A stretch of 6,794 bases of DNA from Campylobacteraceae bacterium (GTDB taxonomy: Bacteria > Campylobacterota > Campylobacteria > Campylobacterales > Sulfurovaceae): NCBI GenBank assembly GCA_027023325.1, contig JALVVQ010000291.1, positions 1-6,794 of the forward strand. Reading direction: 5' to 3'. A model generated the notes under the pieces. It was not told where the DNA came from. It worked only from the letters and a program-made list of their open reading frames with translations, and searched no databases. A program made the position numbers and the translations under genes. Positions 1-6,194 of the stretch are shown here, piece after piece; the first letter of the stretch is position 1; each line of letters begins with the position of its first letter.

Positions 1-672
1 AGCAGCAGCGATAATGGTCTTGGTGAATCCATTAGTATCAGCATCAGAATTGGCTGCATCATCTACTTCATCTACAGAAGAACTGAATACATATTCGCTA
101 TACCCTTCTGGAGGTAAGGTGAATTTCACTTGATATTCACCTGGGATGACATCGAAGCCATATTTTCCGTTTGCATCCGTCGTCACGCTGTGGTTGCCGT
201 GAACATCAGCAACAGGATTCCCCTGTGCATCGAACAGCTCGACTGTAGCTCCGGGGACCGGCTTCTCGTCGGGATCTTGGATACCATCTTTGTCCTTATC
301 GATCCAGAAGTAGTCTCCGATGTGAGCTGTAGGTGTGATTCCTGCATCGATTGTCATATCCACGTCTCCCCAATCGAGATCGAAGTCTGCTGTACGCGGT
401 GATCCAAAAGTCTCCAGGTCGACATTGGAGTCTTTGGCATCGTCTCCGCCTTGACCCGGTTTGACGTAATAATACTTATCATCAAATCCAATATGGTACT
501 TGCCCGGCTGCTTGACGGTGAATTGATAATGGCCGTCGGCATCGGTCGTTGCCGTATCGACAATGGTGCCATTCTCATCATAAAGGGTTACTTTAACACC
601 TTCTACCCCTTTTTCATCAGGATCCTGAACACCGTTACCGTTGTCATCCATCCAGACCGTGTCACCCACGAT
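1..672 (-). repeat. Tandem SdrD B-like domains (second one cut by window edge)
   Basis: Two domains begin with matching motifs, IVGDTVWMDDNGNG (residue 501) and HIGDYFWIDKDKDG (residue 617). Each is followed by VQDPDE or IQDPDE, an EGVKVTLYDE or PGATVELFDA strand, and a DADGHYQF or DANGKYGF turn. This is the standard layout of the SdrD B family of Gram-positive and other bacterial surface proteins, rod-forming domains that bind calcium through the Asp/Asn loop. The first domain is about 116 residues. The second is still open at the window edge, so more copies may follow. Confidence 0.8.
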
Positions 673-2172
673 CATCTCTCCCTGGAACGGCATGGTCACC
701 GTCGCAGGATCACTCTCGACATCAGCTTCATCGGTGGTGGTGTAGGTAAAGACCATCACTTGGTTGCCATCCGTCGGGTCGACCGTGAGTTTGCTCGGAT
801 CGAAGTTAGGGATCACTTGTCCTGCCGTGACCGGTGTACCGTCATAATAGAGGATACCGGTCGTTGGATCAGGCAGGGTTTTGACGGTGATAGTTGTTGG
901 TGTACCATCCTCGGTGTCGGTGACAGGGAGAGTCGGTACAGGGTATTGTTTGGTTCCGGAGGGATTAGGCTGAACTGTTTCGGTCTTATCCTCCGCTACT
1001 GGCTTTTTGTTGATCCCGAAGTCGATCTTAGGGATACCGGTCGTACCAAGACTCACCTTAATCTTGCCATCATTTGCACCATCGTTGCCCTCTCCAGAGT
1101 TGTTGAGATTCTCACCAGTGTTGTTCCAGTTGGCAGGAAGATCTGGGGCAGGCGCCGGATTACCGACTGTCCCCTGAGTGGTACTCAGAACGATCGTATA
1201 ATCAGTGTTGGCAGTGACACCATCGCTGCCAAGGAACTGATAGGTTCCGTCATCGGCCAATGGCTTGGAGGCGATTACTTTTCCATCGTCACCAATAAGG
1301 TTGATATAGAGCTGTTGTCCGTCAGGTTTGTTGATTGGTGTACCGTCTACTTTGTCGTTACTGTTTCCATTATTGTCTACATAAAGAGTTCCTGAGATTC
1401 CTACACCATCAAATGTCATAGTTACTGTTGCGGGGTCACTCTCGACACCTGCTGCATCTGTTGCAGTGTAGGTAAAGACCACAACTTGATCGCCATCAAT
1501 TGGATCGATGGTGAGCTTAGACGGATCAAAGTTAGGAATTGGTTTCCCTGCAATTACTGCTTCGCCATCATAATAAAGTATAGCGTTGTCTGGCAAAGTC
1601 TTGATGGTGATGGTTGTTGGTGTCCCATCTTCATGATCAACAATATCGAGCTCTGATACACTTATTTGTGTTGTACCTCCAGGGTTAAGCTGAGATGCTT
1701 TATTTACATCTTTGGCTTCCGGCTTTTTATTGATACCAAAATCATTGTTTACCATCTCTTTATCTCCTGTGATAGGACCAAAGTTTACTTCCAATTTACC
1801 GTTTTTATCTCCATCATTTCCATTTGACTCTGTATTTGCCGCTTGTTCTCCTGAATTATTCCAATTAGTTGGCAAGCTTGTTTCTGTTGCATTTTCTTTA
1901 TCTGCTATTACAATACTGAATGTTTTATCAAATGAAACACCATCTGTTGCATTAAAGCTATATGTTCCATCTGCTTTGATTGCCTGTGTTGCAAGTACTG
2001 CACCATTTTCATCAAGCAGTGTAGCGTAGAGTTGTGTACCATCTGGTGTAGAGATTGCATCTCCATCTACATCTACATTACCATTTCCATCATTATGTAC
2101 TTTACCTGAAAGTATTGGATCAATAAATGATGCTTTTGCAGTTGCCTCTTCAGACTCCTGACCATCTCCCAT
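1..2172 (-). CDS. Large modular surface/secreted protein with SdrD B-like domains (3' end outside window)
   Basis: The frame is open from the ATG at 2172 to the left edge, giving 724 codons with no stop, so the C-terminus is missing. Residues about 21-258 and 259-499 are two homologous modules. Each has an N-terminal half with a DGTY strand motif and a PxNWNN(S/T)GE motif, and a C-terminal Ig/cadherin-like half with the motifs ILYYDG, NFDPSKLT, VFTYT and ESDPATVTM. Residues 501-616 and 617 onward are SdrD B-like domains with Asp/Asn loops (DDNGNGVQDPDE, DKDKDGIQDPDE) that bind calcium in that family. The protein is very acidic and poor in cysteine. The role is inferred: a cell-surface adhesin or matrix protein. 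No signal peptide is visible, which would fit type I secretion by a C-terminal signal lying outside the window. The start is uncertain: GTG (2202) and TTG (2199) are also in frame, an in-frame stop lies at 2212-2214, and none of the three starts has a good ribosome binding site. It is transcribed divergently from the two-component operon. Confidence 0.85.
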   Translation of the reverse strand, partial: MGDGQESEEATAKASFIDPILSGKVHNDGNGNVDVDGDAISTPDGTQLYATLLDENGAVLATQAIKADGTYSFNATDGVSFDKTFSIVIADKENATETSLPTNWNNSGEQAANTESNGNDGDKNGKLEVNFGPITGDKEMVNNDFGINKKPEAKDVNKASQLNPGGTTQISVSELDIVDHEDGTPTTITIKTLPDNAILYYDGEAVIAGKPIPNFDPSKLTIDPIDGDQVVVFTYTATDAAGVESDPATVTMTFDGVGISGTLYVDNNGNSNDKVDGTPINKPDGQQLYINLIGDDGKVIASKPLADDGTYQFLGSDGVTANTDYTIVLSTTQGTVGNPAPAPDLPANWNNTGENLNNSGEGNDGANDGKIKVSLGTTGIPKIDFGINKKPVAEDKTETVQPNPSGTKQYPVPTLPVTDTEDGTPTTITVKTLPDPTTGILYYDGTPVTAGQVIPNFDPSKLTVDPTDGNQVMVFTYTTTDEADVESDPATVTMPFQGEMIVGDTVWMDDNGNGVQDPDEKGVEGVKVTLYDENGTIVDTATTDADGHYQFTVKQPGKYHIGFDDKYYYVKPGQGGDDAKDSNVDLETFGSPRTADFDLDWGDVDMTIDAGITPTAHIGDYFWIDKDKDGIQDPDEKPVPGATVELFDAQGNPVADVHGNHSVTTDANGKYGFDVIPGEYQVKFTLPPEGYSEYVFSSSVDEVDDAANSDADTNGFTKTIIAAA
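676..1398 (-). repeat. Module copy 2 of a ~240-residue protein repeat
   Basis: This encodes residues about 259-499. It shares the same order of motifs as copy 1, including WNN(T/S)GE, FGINKKP, DGTPTTIT, ILYYDG, NFDPSKLT, VFTYT and ESDPATVTM. Its third-position base use is much more GC-rich than copy 1: a hand count of the 60 bases at 1141-1200 gives 34 G/C, or 57%. The copies are therefore well diverged at the DNA level although the protein motifs are kept. Confidence 0.85.
1399..2112 (-). repeat. Module copy 1 of a ~240-residue protein repeat
   Basis: This encodes residues about 21-258 of the modular surface protein. It aligns with the next module over its whole length. Shared landmarks are LSG/ISG at the start, PDGTQLY versus PDGQQLY, FGINKKP, DGTPTTIT, NFDPSKLT and ESDPATVTM. 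The offset between copies is 238 codons. This copy is AT-rich: a hand count of the 60 bases at 1921-1980 gives 19 G/C, or 32%. Confidence 0.85.
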
Positions 2173-2213
2173 TTTGTGGGAAAATAGCAGTTTACGCAAC
2201 ACTTTACCGTATT

Positions 2214-2253
2214 ATTGTCAAAGAAATATTAAAAATGTCAAAATCTGCATAAA
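2214..2253. promoter_or_regulatory. 20-bp tandem repeat with TGTCAAA core in the divergent promoter region
   Basis: TGTCAAA occurs at 2216-2222 and again at 2236-2242, exactly 20 bp apart. Flanking TAAA also matches at the same period (2230-2233 and 2250-2253), giving 12 of 20 matching bases. A near copy in inverted orientation (AGTCAAA read on the minus strand, 2265-2259) overlaps the likely -35 box of the regulator gene. AAATGTC (2233-2239) and GACATTT (2255-2261) also form a 7-bp inverted repeat. OmpR-type regulators usually bind direct repeats, so this is a candidate operator. On the minus strand the cores read TTTGACA and could instead be -35 elements of the surface protein promoter. Confidence 0.35.
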
Positions 2254-2259
2254 AGACAT

Positions 2260-2290
2260 TTGACTTCAATTAACCTATTCTGTTTATAAT
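2260..2290 (+). promoter_or_regulatory. Likely promoter of the two-component operon
   Basis: A perfect TATAAT (2285-2290) is preceded by TTGACT (2260-2265) with a 19-bp spacer, slightly longer than the ideal 17. Transcription would start near 2297, about 30 bases before the ATG at 2328. This also argues against translation from the upstream in-frame ATG at 2289, which overlaps the -10 box. Confidence 0.6.
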
Positions 2291-2316
2291 GGTATTATTC
2301 GGCACTATATCGGTGC

Positions 2317-2323
2317 AAGGGAG
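2317..2323 (+). promoter_or_regulatory. Ribosome binding site that fixes the regulator start
   Basis: AAGGGAG lies 4 bases before the ATG at 2328. The next upstream in-frame ATG (2289) has no such sequence and would add 13 residues in front of the conserved regulator N-terminus, MIKILMIEDD. Confidence 0.7.
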
Positions 2324-2327
2324 TGGT

Positions 2328-2972
2328 ATGATAAAGATTTTGATGATAGAGGATGATCCGGAGTTTGCGGAGATCCTCAGTGAGTATCTGGCGCAGTTTG
2401 ATATGAAGGTGACCAATTATGAAGATCCGTTTTTGGGACTCAGTGCCGGAGTAGAGAAGTATGACTTGATCATCTTGGATTTGACACTGCCCGGGATGGA
2501 TGGACTAGAAGCCTGTGAGGAGTTGGGGCGCAAATACAATATTCCCATCATTATCTCCTCGGCAAGATCAGATATCAGTGACAAGGTAGAGAGCTTGCGG
2601 TTGGGCGCTGATGACTACCTGCCAAAGCCCTATGACCCCAAGGAGCTGCATGCCCGTATCCTTTCACTGCTGCGTCGCTACAGCAAGGACAGCAAAAACA
2701 GCGAACCTCAGAGCGATTTTGTGACAAAAGGGGATACGATCTACTACAAAGGCAATGCATTACAGCTGACGCCTGCGGAGTTTGAGATACTGACGCAGCT
2801 GGTAGCCAAGCAGGGGATTGCACTCTCCAGAGAACAGCTGATCAATGCTTCGACGACGATGAGTGACAGTGCGCAGAAGAGCTTGGATGTGATTATCTCC
2901 AAGATCAGAGCCAAGCTGGGTGACTCCAAGATGATTCAGGCAGTCAGAGGGGTAGGGTACAAGCTGATATGA
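2328..2972 (+). CDS. OmpR-family response regulator (ArsR/HP0166-like)
   Basis: This is a 214-residue DNA-binding response regulator acting in the cytoplasm. The receiver domain covers residues 1-117. It has the acidic pair D9/D10, the phosphoacceptor D51 in LIILDLTLPGMDG, the switch residue S78 in SSAR and the conserved K100 in PKPYD. The winged-helix domain covers about 127-214, with LTPAEFEIL, the recognition-helix region SLDVIISKIRAKLG and the ending RGVGYKL (R207-L213). All key residues are present, so it should be phosphorylated normally. It overlaps the kinase gene by 4 bases (ATGA), so the two are translationally coupled and should form a cognate pair. The resemblance to ArsR of the ArsRS acid-response system of Helicobacter pylori is from memory of the family. 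The signal and targets here are unknown. Start chosen for its ribosome binding site and family N-terminus. Confidence 0.93.
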   Translation: MIKILMIEDDPEFAEILSEYLAQFDMKVTNYEDPFLGLSAGVEKYDLIILDLTLPGMDGLEACEELGRKYNIPIIISSARSDISDKVESLRLGADDYLPKPYDPKELHARILSLLRRYSKDSKNSEPQSDFVTKGDTIYYKGNALQLTPAEFEILTQLVAKQGIALSREQLINASTTMSDSAQKSLDVIISKIRAKLGDSKMIQAVRGVGYKLI

Positions 2973-4198
2973 TCCGTTTCAGCTCGCTTCGCACCAAGAT
3001 CAATCTGATTTTTTTTATTGCCTATATTTTCCTGATTCTTATTTTCGGATTTCTCTACAAGGGCAATACCGAACGATCTCTAGAGGCAATCAAGATGCAA
3101 GAGCGTGCCAATATGCACTACCTCTACCTCTATTTTCTCAAATATGGCGATATCGACAAAGAGTATTTAAAGTCCCAAAATATCTGTCTTGCAGATGAAG
3201 CGATCGATCGTTTCAAGTTTGCCAAAGTATTGGATATGAATGGTACAAAAAAGCGCTTCCAGGTAGTCAATGTGGATCTCAAGCGCTATATTTTGATCAA
3301 CAATGACCGCTTCAATATTATTTTGGAAAATCGCAATAGACCTAAAGTACCCTATGAGTTGTTGATGGCATTTGTGGCTGCGACGCTCTTGATGTTCGTG
3401 CTCTATCTCTGGATGATCCGTTCTATTAGACCACTCTCTATACTCAAAAATCAGATCATCAGGTTTTCTGACGGCAAGCTGGATATCTCCTGCAAAAGTG
3501 ATCAGAATGATGAGATTGCAGAGGTGGCCAATGCCTTTGACCATGCGGCACAGAAGATCAGAGAGTTACTGCACTCCAGGCAGCTACTGCTGCGAGCAAT
3601 CATGCATGAGCTCAAGACCCCGATAGCCAAGGGGAGGCTGGTATCTGAAATGGTAGCAGACCAAAAGCAGCAGCGACGATTTCACGCGATTTTTGAGCGA
3701 CTCAATCTGCTGATCGACGAGTTTGCCAAAGTGGAACAGATTGCCTCCAAGAATTTTGATGTGGTGCTCAAACCCTACAAAGTCAGCGATATACTGGATG
3801 CGAGTATCGATATGCTGATGTTGGATGATCCCGAGAAGTATATCAATCGGGTCGTCTCTCGAGATTATCTCGTGCAGGCAGATTTCGAGCTGCTGAGTCT
3901 GGCGATCAAAAATCTACTGGACAATAGCATCAAGTACAGCAATGACAAAAAGGTGCAGGTGGTGGTAAAGGATGAGAAGATACACATCAGCAACTATAGC
4001 AGCCCACTCAAGGAGTCAATGGAAGAGTATTACAAGCCATTTCATACTTCAAGTGGCGGCTTGGGGCTGGGGCTCTATATCGTCAAGAGTATTCTTGATA
4101 TCCACAAGCTTAAGCTTCAGTATCACTATGAGGAGGGCAGAAATGTCTTTACGATTTATCAGTCAATCGTGACAAAATCGATGATTTCTACTGCTTGA
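2969..4198 (+). CDS. Membrane sensor histidine kinase (ArsS/HP0165-like)
   Basis: This 409-residue protein is the partner of the preceding regulator. Transmembrane helix 1 covers about residues 11-30 and helix 2 about 131-150. They enclose a periplasmic sensor domain of about 100 residues with one histidine (H50) and one cysteine (C73). A HAMP-type linker (about 151-200, with IRPLSILKNQI) follows. The phosphoacceptor is H213 in IMHELKTPIAKGR, a form typical of the epsilonproteobacterial ArsS group. The ATPase domain has a clear N-box (NLLDNSIKYS, N315 and N319) and a glycine-rich lid (GGLGLGLYIVKS, from G363). The usual DxGxG box is replaced by ISNYSSPL. The start overlaps the regulator stop and lacks a strong ribosome binding site, consistent with coupling. 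The last 40 bases overlap the convergent small gene. Acid sensing is known for H. pylori ArsS but is not shown here. Confidence 0.92.
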   Translation: MIRFSSLRTKINLIFFIAYIFLILIFGFLYKGNTERSLEAIKMQERANMHYLYLYFLKYGDIDKEYLKSQNICLADEAIDRFKFAKVLDMNGTKKRFQVVNVDLKRYILINNDRFNIILENRNRPKVPYELLMAFVAATLLMFVLYLWMIRSIRPLSILKNQIIRFSDGKLDISCKSDQNDEIAEVANAFDHAAQKIRELLHSRQLLLRAIMHELKTPIAKGRLVSEMVADQKQQRRFHAIFERLNLLIDEFAKVEQIASKNFDVVLKPYKVSDILDASIDMLMLDDPEKYINRVVSRDYLVQADFELLSLAIKNLLDNSIKYSNDKKVQVVVKDEKIHISNYSSPLKESMEEYYKPFHTSSGGLGLGLYIVKSILDIHKLKLQYHYEEGRNVFTIYQSIVTKSMISTA

Positions 4199-4485
4199 CA
4201 CTCTTTTTTGAGGCGTTTATTGAGACGGGCGTCCTCTTCTGCCAGTTCTACCAGATCAGCAAAATCCTGCTTCTCTACGACAAAAGTATAAAGTGTTTTT
4301 TCTGTCTGGAGTATGATCCTTCCCTCTCCATTGCCTGATGTTTCCAGATTTCGTATCCCTCTGGCGAATTCACTCTTGAGTAGTTTGATTATTTTTTCAT
4401 TGGAGATCAGCTCTTTTATGGTGATCTCTTTGTAAGTATCTTTTTCACAAATAATTGTATAGCTGACCTCTATTTTGCCCTGCAT
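4159..4485 (-). CDS. Small hypothetical protein, 108 residues
   Basis: I do not recognise this family. The protein begins MQGKIEVSYTIICEKD and has no signal peptide or membrane segment, so it is probably cytoplasmic. The N-terminal part looks like a beta strand followed by a helix (KELISNEKIIKLLKSEFARG). After a GNGEG turn, further strands (RIILQTEKTLYTFVVEK) lead to a charged helix (LAEEDARLNKRLKKE). Reading as a coding gene is supported by an AGGAG at 4496-4492 six bases before the ATG, a TATAAT at 4525-4520, and a compact protein-like composition. The frame stays open upstream to 4758, but that part runs into the DAHP synthase gene and lacks a start signal. It sits downstream of the DAHP synthase gene on the same strand, with a possible terminator between. 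Its 3' end overlaps the end of the kinase gene by 40 bp on the opposite strand. Confidence 0.72.
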   Translation of the reverse strand: MQGKIEVSYTIICEKDTYKEITIKELISNEKIIKLLKSEFARGIRNLETSGNGEGRIILQTEKTLYTFVVEKQDFADLVELAEEDARLNKRLKKECQAVEIIDFVTID

Positions 4486-4491
4486 CCCTCT

Positions 4492-4496
4492 CTCCT
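4492..4496 (-). promoter_or_regulatory. Ribosome binding site of the small hypothetical gene
   Basis: AGGAG read on the minus strand, with a 6-base spacer to the ATG at 4485. It selects this start over in-frame codons further upstream, including the ATG at 4758 inside the DAHP synthase gene. Confidence 0.65.
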
Positions 4497-4519
4497 GTGG
4501 TGATATACTGACTGCAGTG

Positions 4520-4525
4520 ATTATA
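4520..4525 (-). promoter_or_regulatory. Likely -10 box for the small hypothetical gene
   Basis: TATAAT on the minus strand inside GATATAATCAC. A transcript starting near 4513 would have a leader of about 28 bases. No good -35 is seen, which is common in epsilonproteobacterial promoters. Confidence 0.45.
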
Positions 4526-4575
4526 TCATATTGTGTTGAAAGTGGATATGAGGGGATTTTAAATTTTGTAGGGAG

Positions 4576-4608
4576 AGGGCAAATTTGATCTTGGATGAAA
4601 TCTGCCCT
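4576..4608 (-). terminator. Possible terminator after the DAHP synthase gene
   Basis: GGGCAGATTT and AAATTTGCCC (minus strand) form a stem of 11 bp including one outer A-T pair and one mismatch, with an 11-base loop. It begins 17 bases after the DAHP synthase stop codon. The following bases (TCTCCCT) are only moderately T-rich, so termination may be weak and some transcripts could continue into the small gene. The hairpin is flanked by an 11-bp direct repeat, AAATTTTGTAG (4561-4571 and 4610-4620). Confidence 0.45.
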
Positions 4609-4624
4609 AAAATTTTGTAGTCTG

Positions 4625-5953
4625 TTATGAACTAAGCATAAAAGCAAGCTCAAGTGCTTGATTGGCATTAAGTCTTGGGTCGCACTGGGTATGGTATCTG
4701 TCTGCCAGTGTGTCTGCGGTGATAGGGCTGGAGGCACTGCCAGTACACTCGGTGACATTTTCGCCAGTCATCTCCAGGTGGATACCTGCTGCAATGGTGC
4801 CTTCTGCCTCATGGATATCCATGAATTGCTTGACTTCAGAGAGGATATTGTCAAAATCTCTTGTTTTGAATCCTGTGCTGCTCTTTTCTACATTGCCATG
4901 CATAGGGTCGATGGTCCAGACGACATGCTTGCCTGCATCTCTGACAGCCCTGAGAAGTGGAGGATAAAGCTTGCTGATGTTGCTGGCACCCATCCTGACG
5001 ATGAGGTTGAGCCTTCCCTCTTCATTTTCTGGGTTGAGGGCTTCGATGAGACTGATCAGTTCATCTGGCTGCATGCTGGGCCCCACCTTGCAACCGATGG
5101 GATTTTTGATACCGCGGAAGTATTCGATGTGTGCACCAGTGAGCTCTCTGGTTCTGTCTCCGATCCAAAGCATATGTGCAGAACAGTTGTACCATTCTCC
5201 CGAGATACTGTCGGTACGCGTTAGAGCTTCTTCGTAATTGAGCAGTAGTGCTTCGTGCGAGGTAAATACTGTGGTCTGTTTGAGCTGCAGTGTGTTGCCA
5301 CTGGTGATGCCCGCTGCACCGAGGAAGGTCATGGCTTTGTCGATTTGGCAGCTGAGCTCTTCATATTTCTTGCCAAGTGGGTGACCCTTGATGAAGTCAA
5401 GATTCCAGCGGTGTACCTCATTGAGATCGGCCAGTCCTCCGCGTGAAAATGCACGAAGCAGGTTCATGGTGGCGGCAGATTGGTTGTAGGCCTTGAGCAT
5501 GCGTTTGGGGTCAGGTATGCGTGCCTCTTTTTTGAAATCAATACCATTGATGATATCGCCACGGTAGCTTGGAAGCTTGACCCCATCTATCTCTTCCAAA
5601 TCTGACGATCTTGGTTTGGCAAATTGTCCTGCGACTCTGCCTATCTTGACTATAGGTTTTCCGCTGGAGTATGTCATAACAACAGACATCTGCAGTAGGA
5701 GTTTGAAAAGATTCTTGATACTATCGGCATGGAAGGCAGAAAAGGACTCTGCACAGTCCCCTCCCTGAACAATAAACGCCTCTCCTCGACCTGCCTTTGC
5801 CAACTGTTCTTTCAGGTCACGAGCCTCTCCGGCGAAGATCAGGGGAGGATAACTACTCAGCTCTTCTTCTATGGCCTTGAGTGTCTCTTGGTTCTGGTAA
5901 GTGGGCTGCTGCTTGATTGGAAATGCTCTCCAACTATTGGGACTCCAGTTCAT
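4625..5953 (-). CDS. aroG: Class II 3-deoxy-7-phosphoheptulonate (DAHP) synthase
   Basis: This 442-residue cytoplasmic enzyme condenses phosphoenolpyruvate and erythrose 4-phosphate to DAHP, the first step of the shikimate pathway to aromatic amino acids. It belongs to the class II (plant and Mycobacterium type) family. The N-terminus NWSPNSWRAFPIKQQPTY is typical. Family motifs follow in order: QGGDCAESF, RVAGQFAKPRSS, RGDIINGID, GEWYNCSAHMLWIGDRTREL, GCKVGPSM, RMGASNI, DPMHGN and HLEMTGENVTEC. By family comparison the metal ligands are C67, H352, E394 and D425 (in CDPRLN), and all are present. Length is close to the family norm. AAGGAG (5967-5962) lies 8 bases before the ATG. The gene appears to be transcribed alone from its own promoter. 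The symbol varies between annotations (aroG, aroF, aroH); the class II assignment is the firm part. Confidence 0.96.
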   Translation of the reverse strand: MNWSPNSWRAFPIKQQPTYQNQETLKAIEEELSSYPPLIFAGEARDLKEQLAKAGRGEAFIVQGGDCAESFSAFHADSIKNLFKLLLQMSVVMTYSSGKPIVKIGRVAGQFAKPRSSDLEEIDGVKLPSYRGDIINGIDFKKEARIPDPKRMLKAYNQSAATMNLLRAFSRGGLADLNEVHRWNLDFIKGHPLGKKYEELSCQIDKAMTFLGAAGITSGNTLQLKQTTVFTSHEALLLNYEEALTRTDSISGEWYNCSAHMLWIGDRTRELTGAHIEYFRGIKNPIGCKVGPSMQPDELISLIEALNPENEEGRLNLIVRMGASNISKLYPPLLRAVRDAGKHVVWTIDPMHGNVEKSSTGFKTRDFDNILSEVKQFMDIHEAEGTIAAGIHLEMTGENVTECTGSASSPITADTLADRYHTQCDPRLNANQALELAFMLSS

Positions 5954-5983
5954 CCGGTGAACTCCTTGGTGATAAAGTGAGAG

Positions 5984-5989
5984 ATTATA
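5984..5989 (-). promoter_or_regulatory. Likely -10 box of the DAHP synthase gene
   Basis: TATAAT on the minus strand, preceded by AAGC and a T-rich tract. A start near 5977 would leave a leader of about 24 bases containing the AAGGAG site. A second TATAAT lies upstream at 6014-6009, giving an alternative or tandem promoter. No convincing -35 is visible for either. Confidence 0.5.
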
Positions 5990-6093
5990 GCTTAAAAAGT
6001 ATGAAATTATTATAAGAACAGGGTAGATGTATGCTGGCTATAGGAGAGTTGTTACAAAATTGTTGATTTTGTTCAAAAATTAATTGACTTTTA

Positions 6094-6127
6094 AGTTATT
6101 CACATTGTGAAAAGGGTGTGAATAACT
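6094..6127. other. 11-bp perfect inverted repeat containing DnaA-box consensus sequences
   Basis: AGTTATTCACA (6094-6104) and TGTGAATAACT (6117-6127) are perfect inverted copies separated by 12 bases. Each contains TTATTCACA, which matches the epsilonproteobacterial DnaA box (TTATTCACN) and the E. coli form (TTATNCACA). Between them, 6106-6114 read on the minus strand is CTTTTCACA, a 7 of 9 match. TTCACA-T-TGTGAA (6099-6111) is a nested palindrome. The flanks are AT-rich. It could be a DnaA-binding cluster, or a structural hairpin after cmoA; no T-run follows on either strand, so it is not a typical terminator. Confidence 0.5.
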
Positions 6128-6141
6128 CATATTAATTAGTA

Positions 6142-6161
6142 AGCCCCTATTTTACGGGGTT
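6142..6161. terminator. Short GC hairpin downstream of cmoA
   Basis: AGCCCC and GGGGTT flank an 8-base loop. The four G-C pairs form on either strand; the two outer pairs form only in a plus-strand transcript, one of them as G-U. It lies 33 bases beyond the cmoA stop codon. The tract after it is AT-rich but not a T-run, so this is a weak candidate for ending the cmoA transcript. Confidence 0.25.
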
Positions 6162-6194
6162 ATAATTTATAGTGATAGTTATTTTTAGTTTTTT

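Noticed and set aside
451..1395. Open frame of 314 codons on the plus strand
   Set aside because: It is antisense to the modular surface protein, whose repeats and family motifs are unambiguous. The plus-strand frame has no recognisable domain or ribosome binding site.
1712..2029. Open frame of 105 codons on the plus strand
   Set aside because: Antisense shadow of module 1; serine- and phenylalanine-rich product without motifs or start signal.
2289..2327. Upstream in-frame ATG for the response regulator
   Set aside because: It overlaps the TATAAT promoter element, lacks a ribosome binding site, and adds residues before the conserved family N-terminus.
3167..3544. Open frame of 125 codons on the minus strand
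   Set aside because: Antisense shadow of the histidine kinase sensor and HAMP region.
4486..4758. Longer N-terminus for the small hypothetical protein
   Set aside because: It would start inside the DAHP synthase gene, cross a hairpin and bypass the AGGAG-preceded ATG at 4485.
4658..5224. Open frame of 188 codons on the plus strand
   Set aside because: Antisense to DAHP synthase, which carries every family motif; the plus frame has none.
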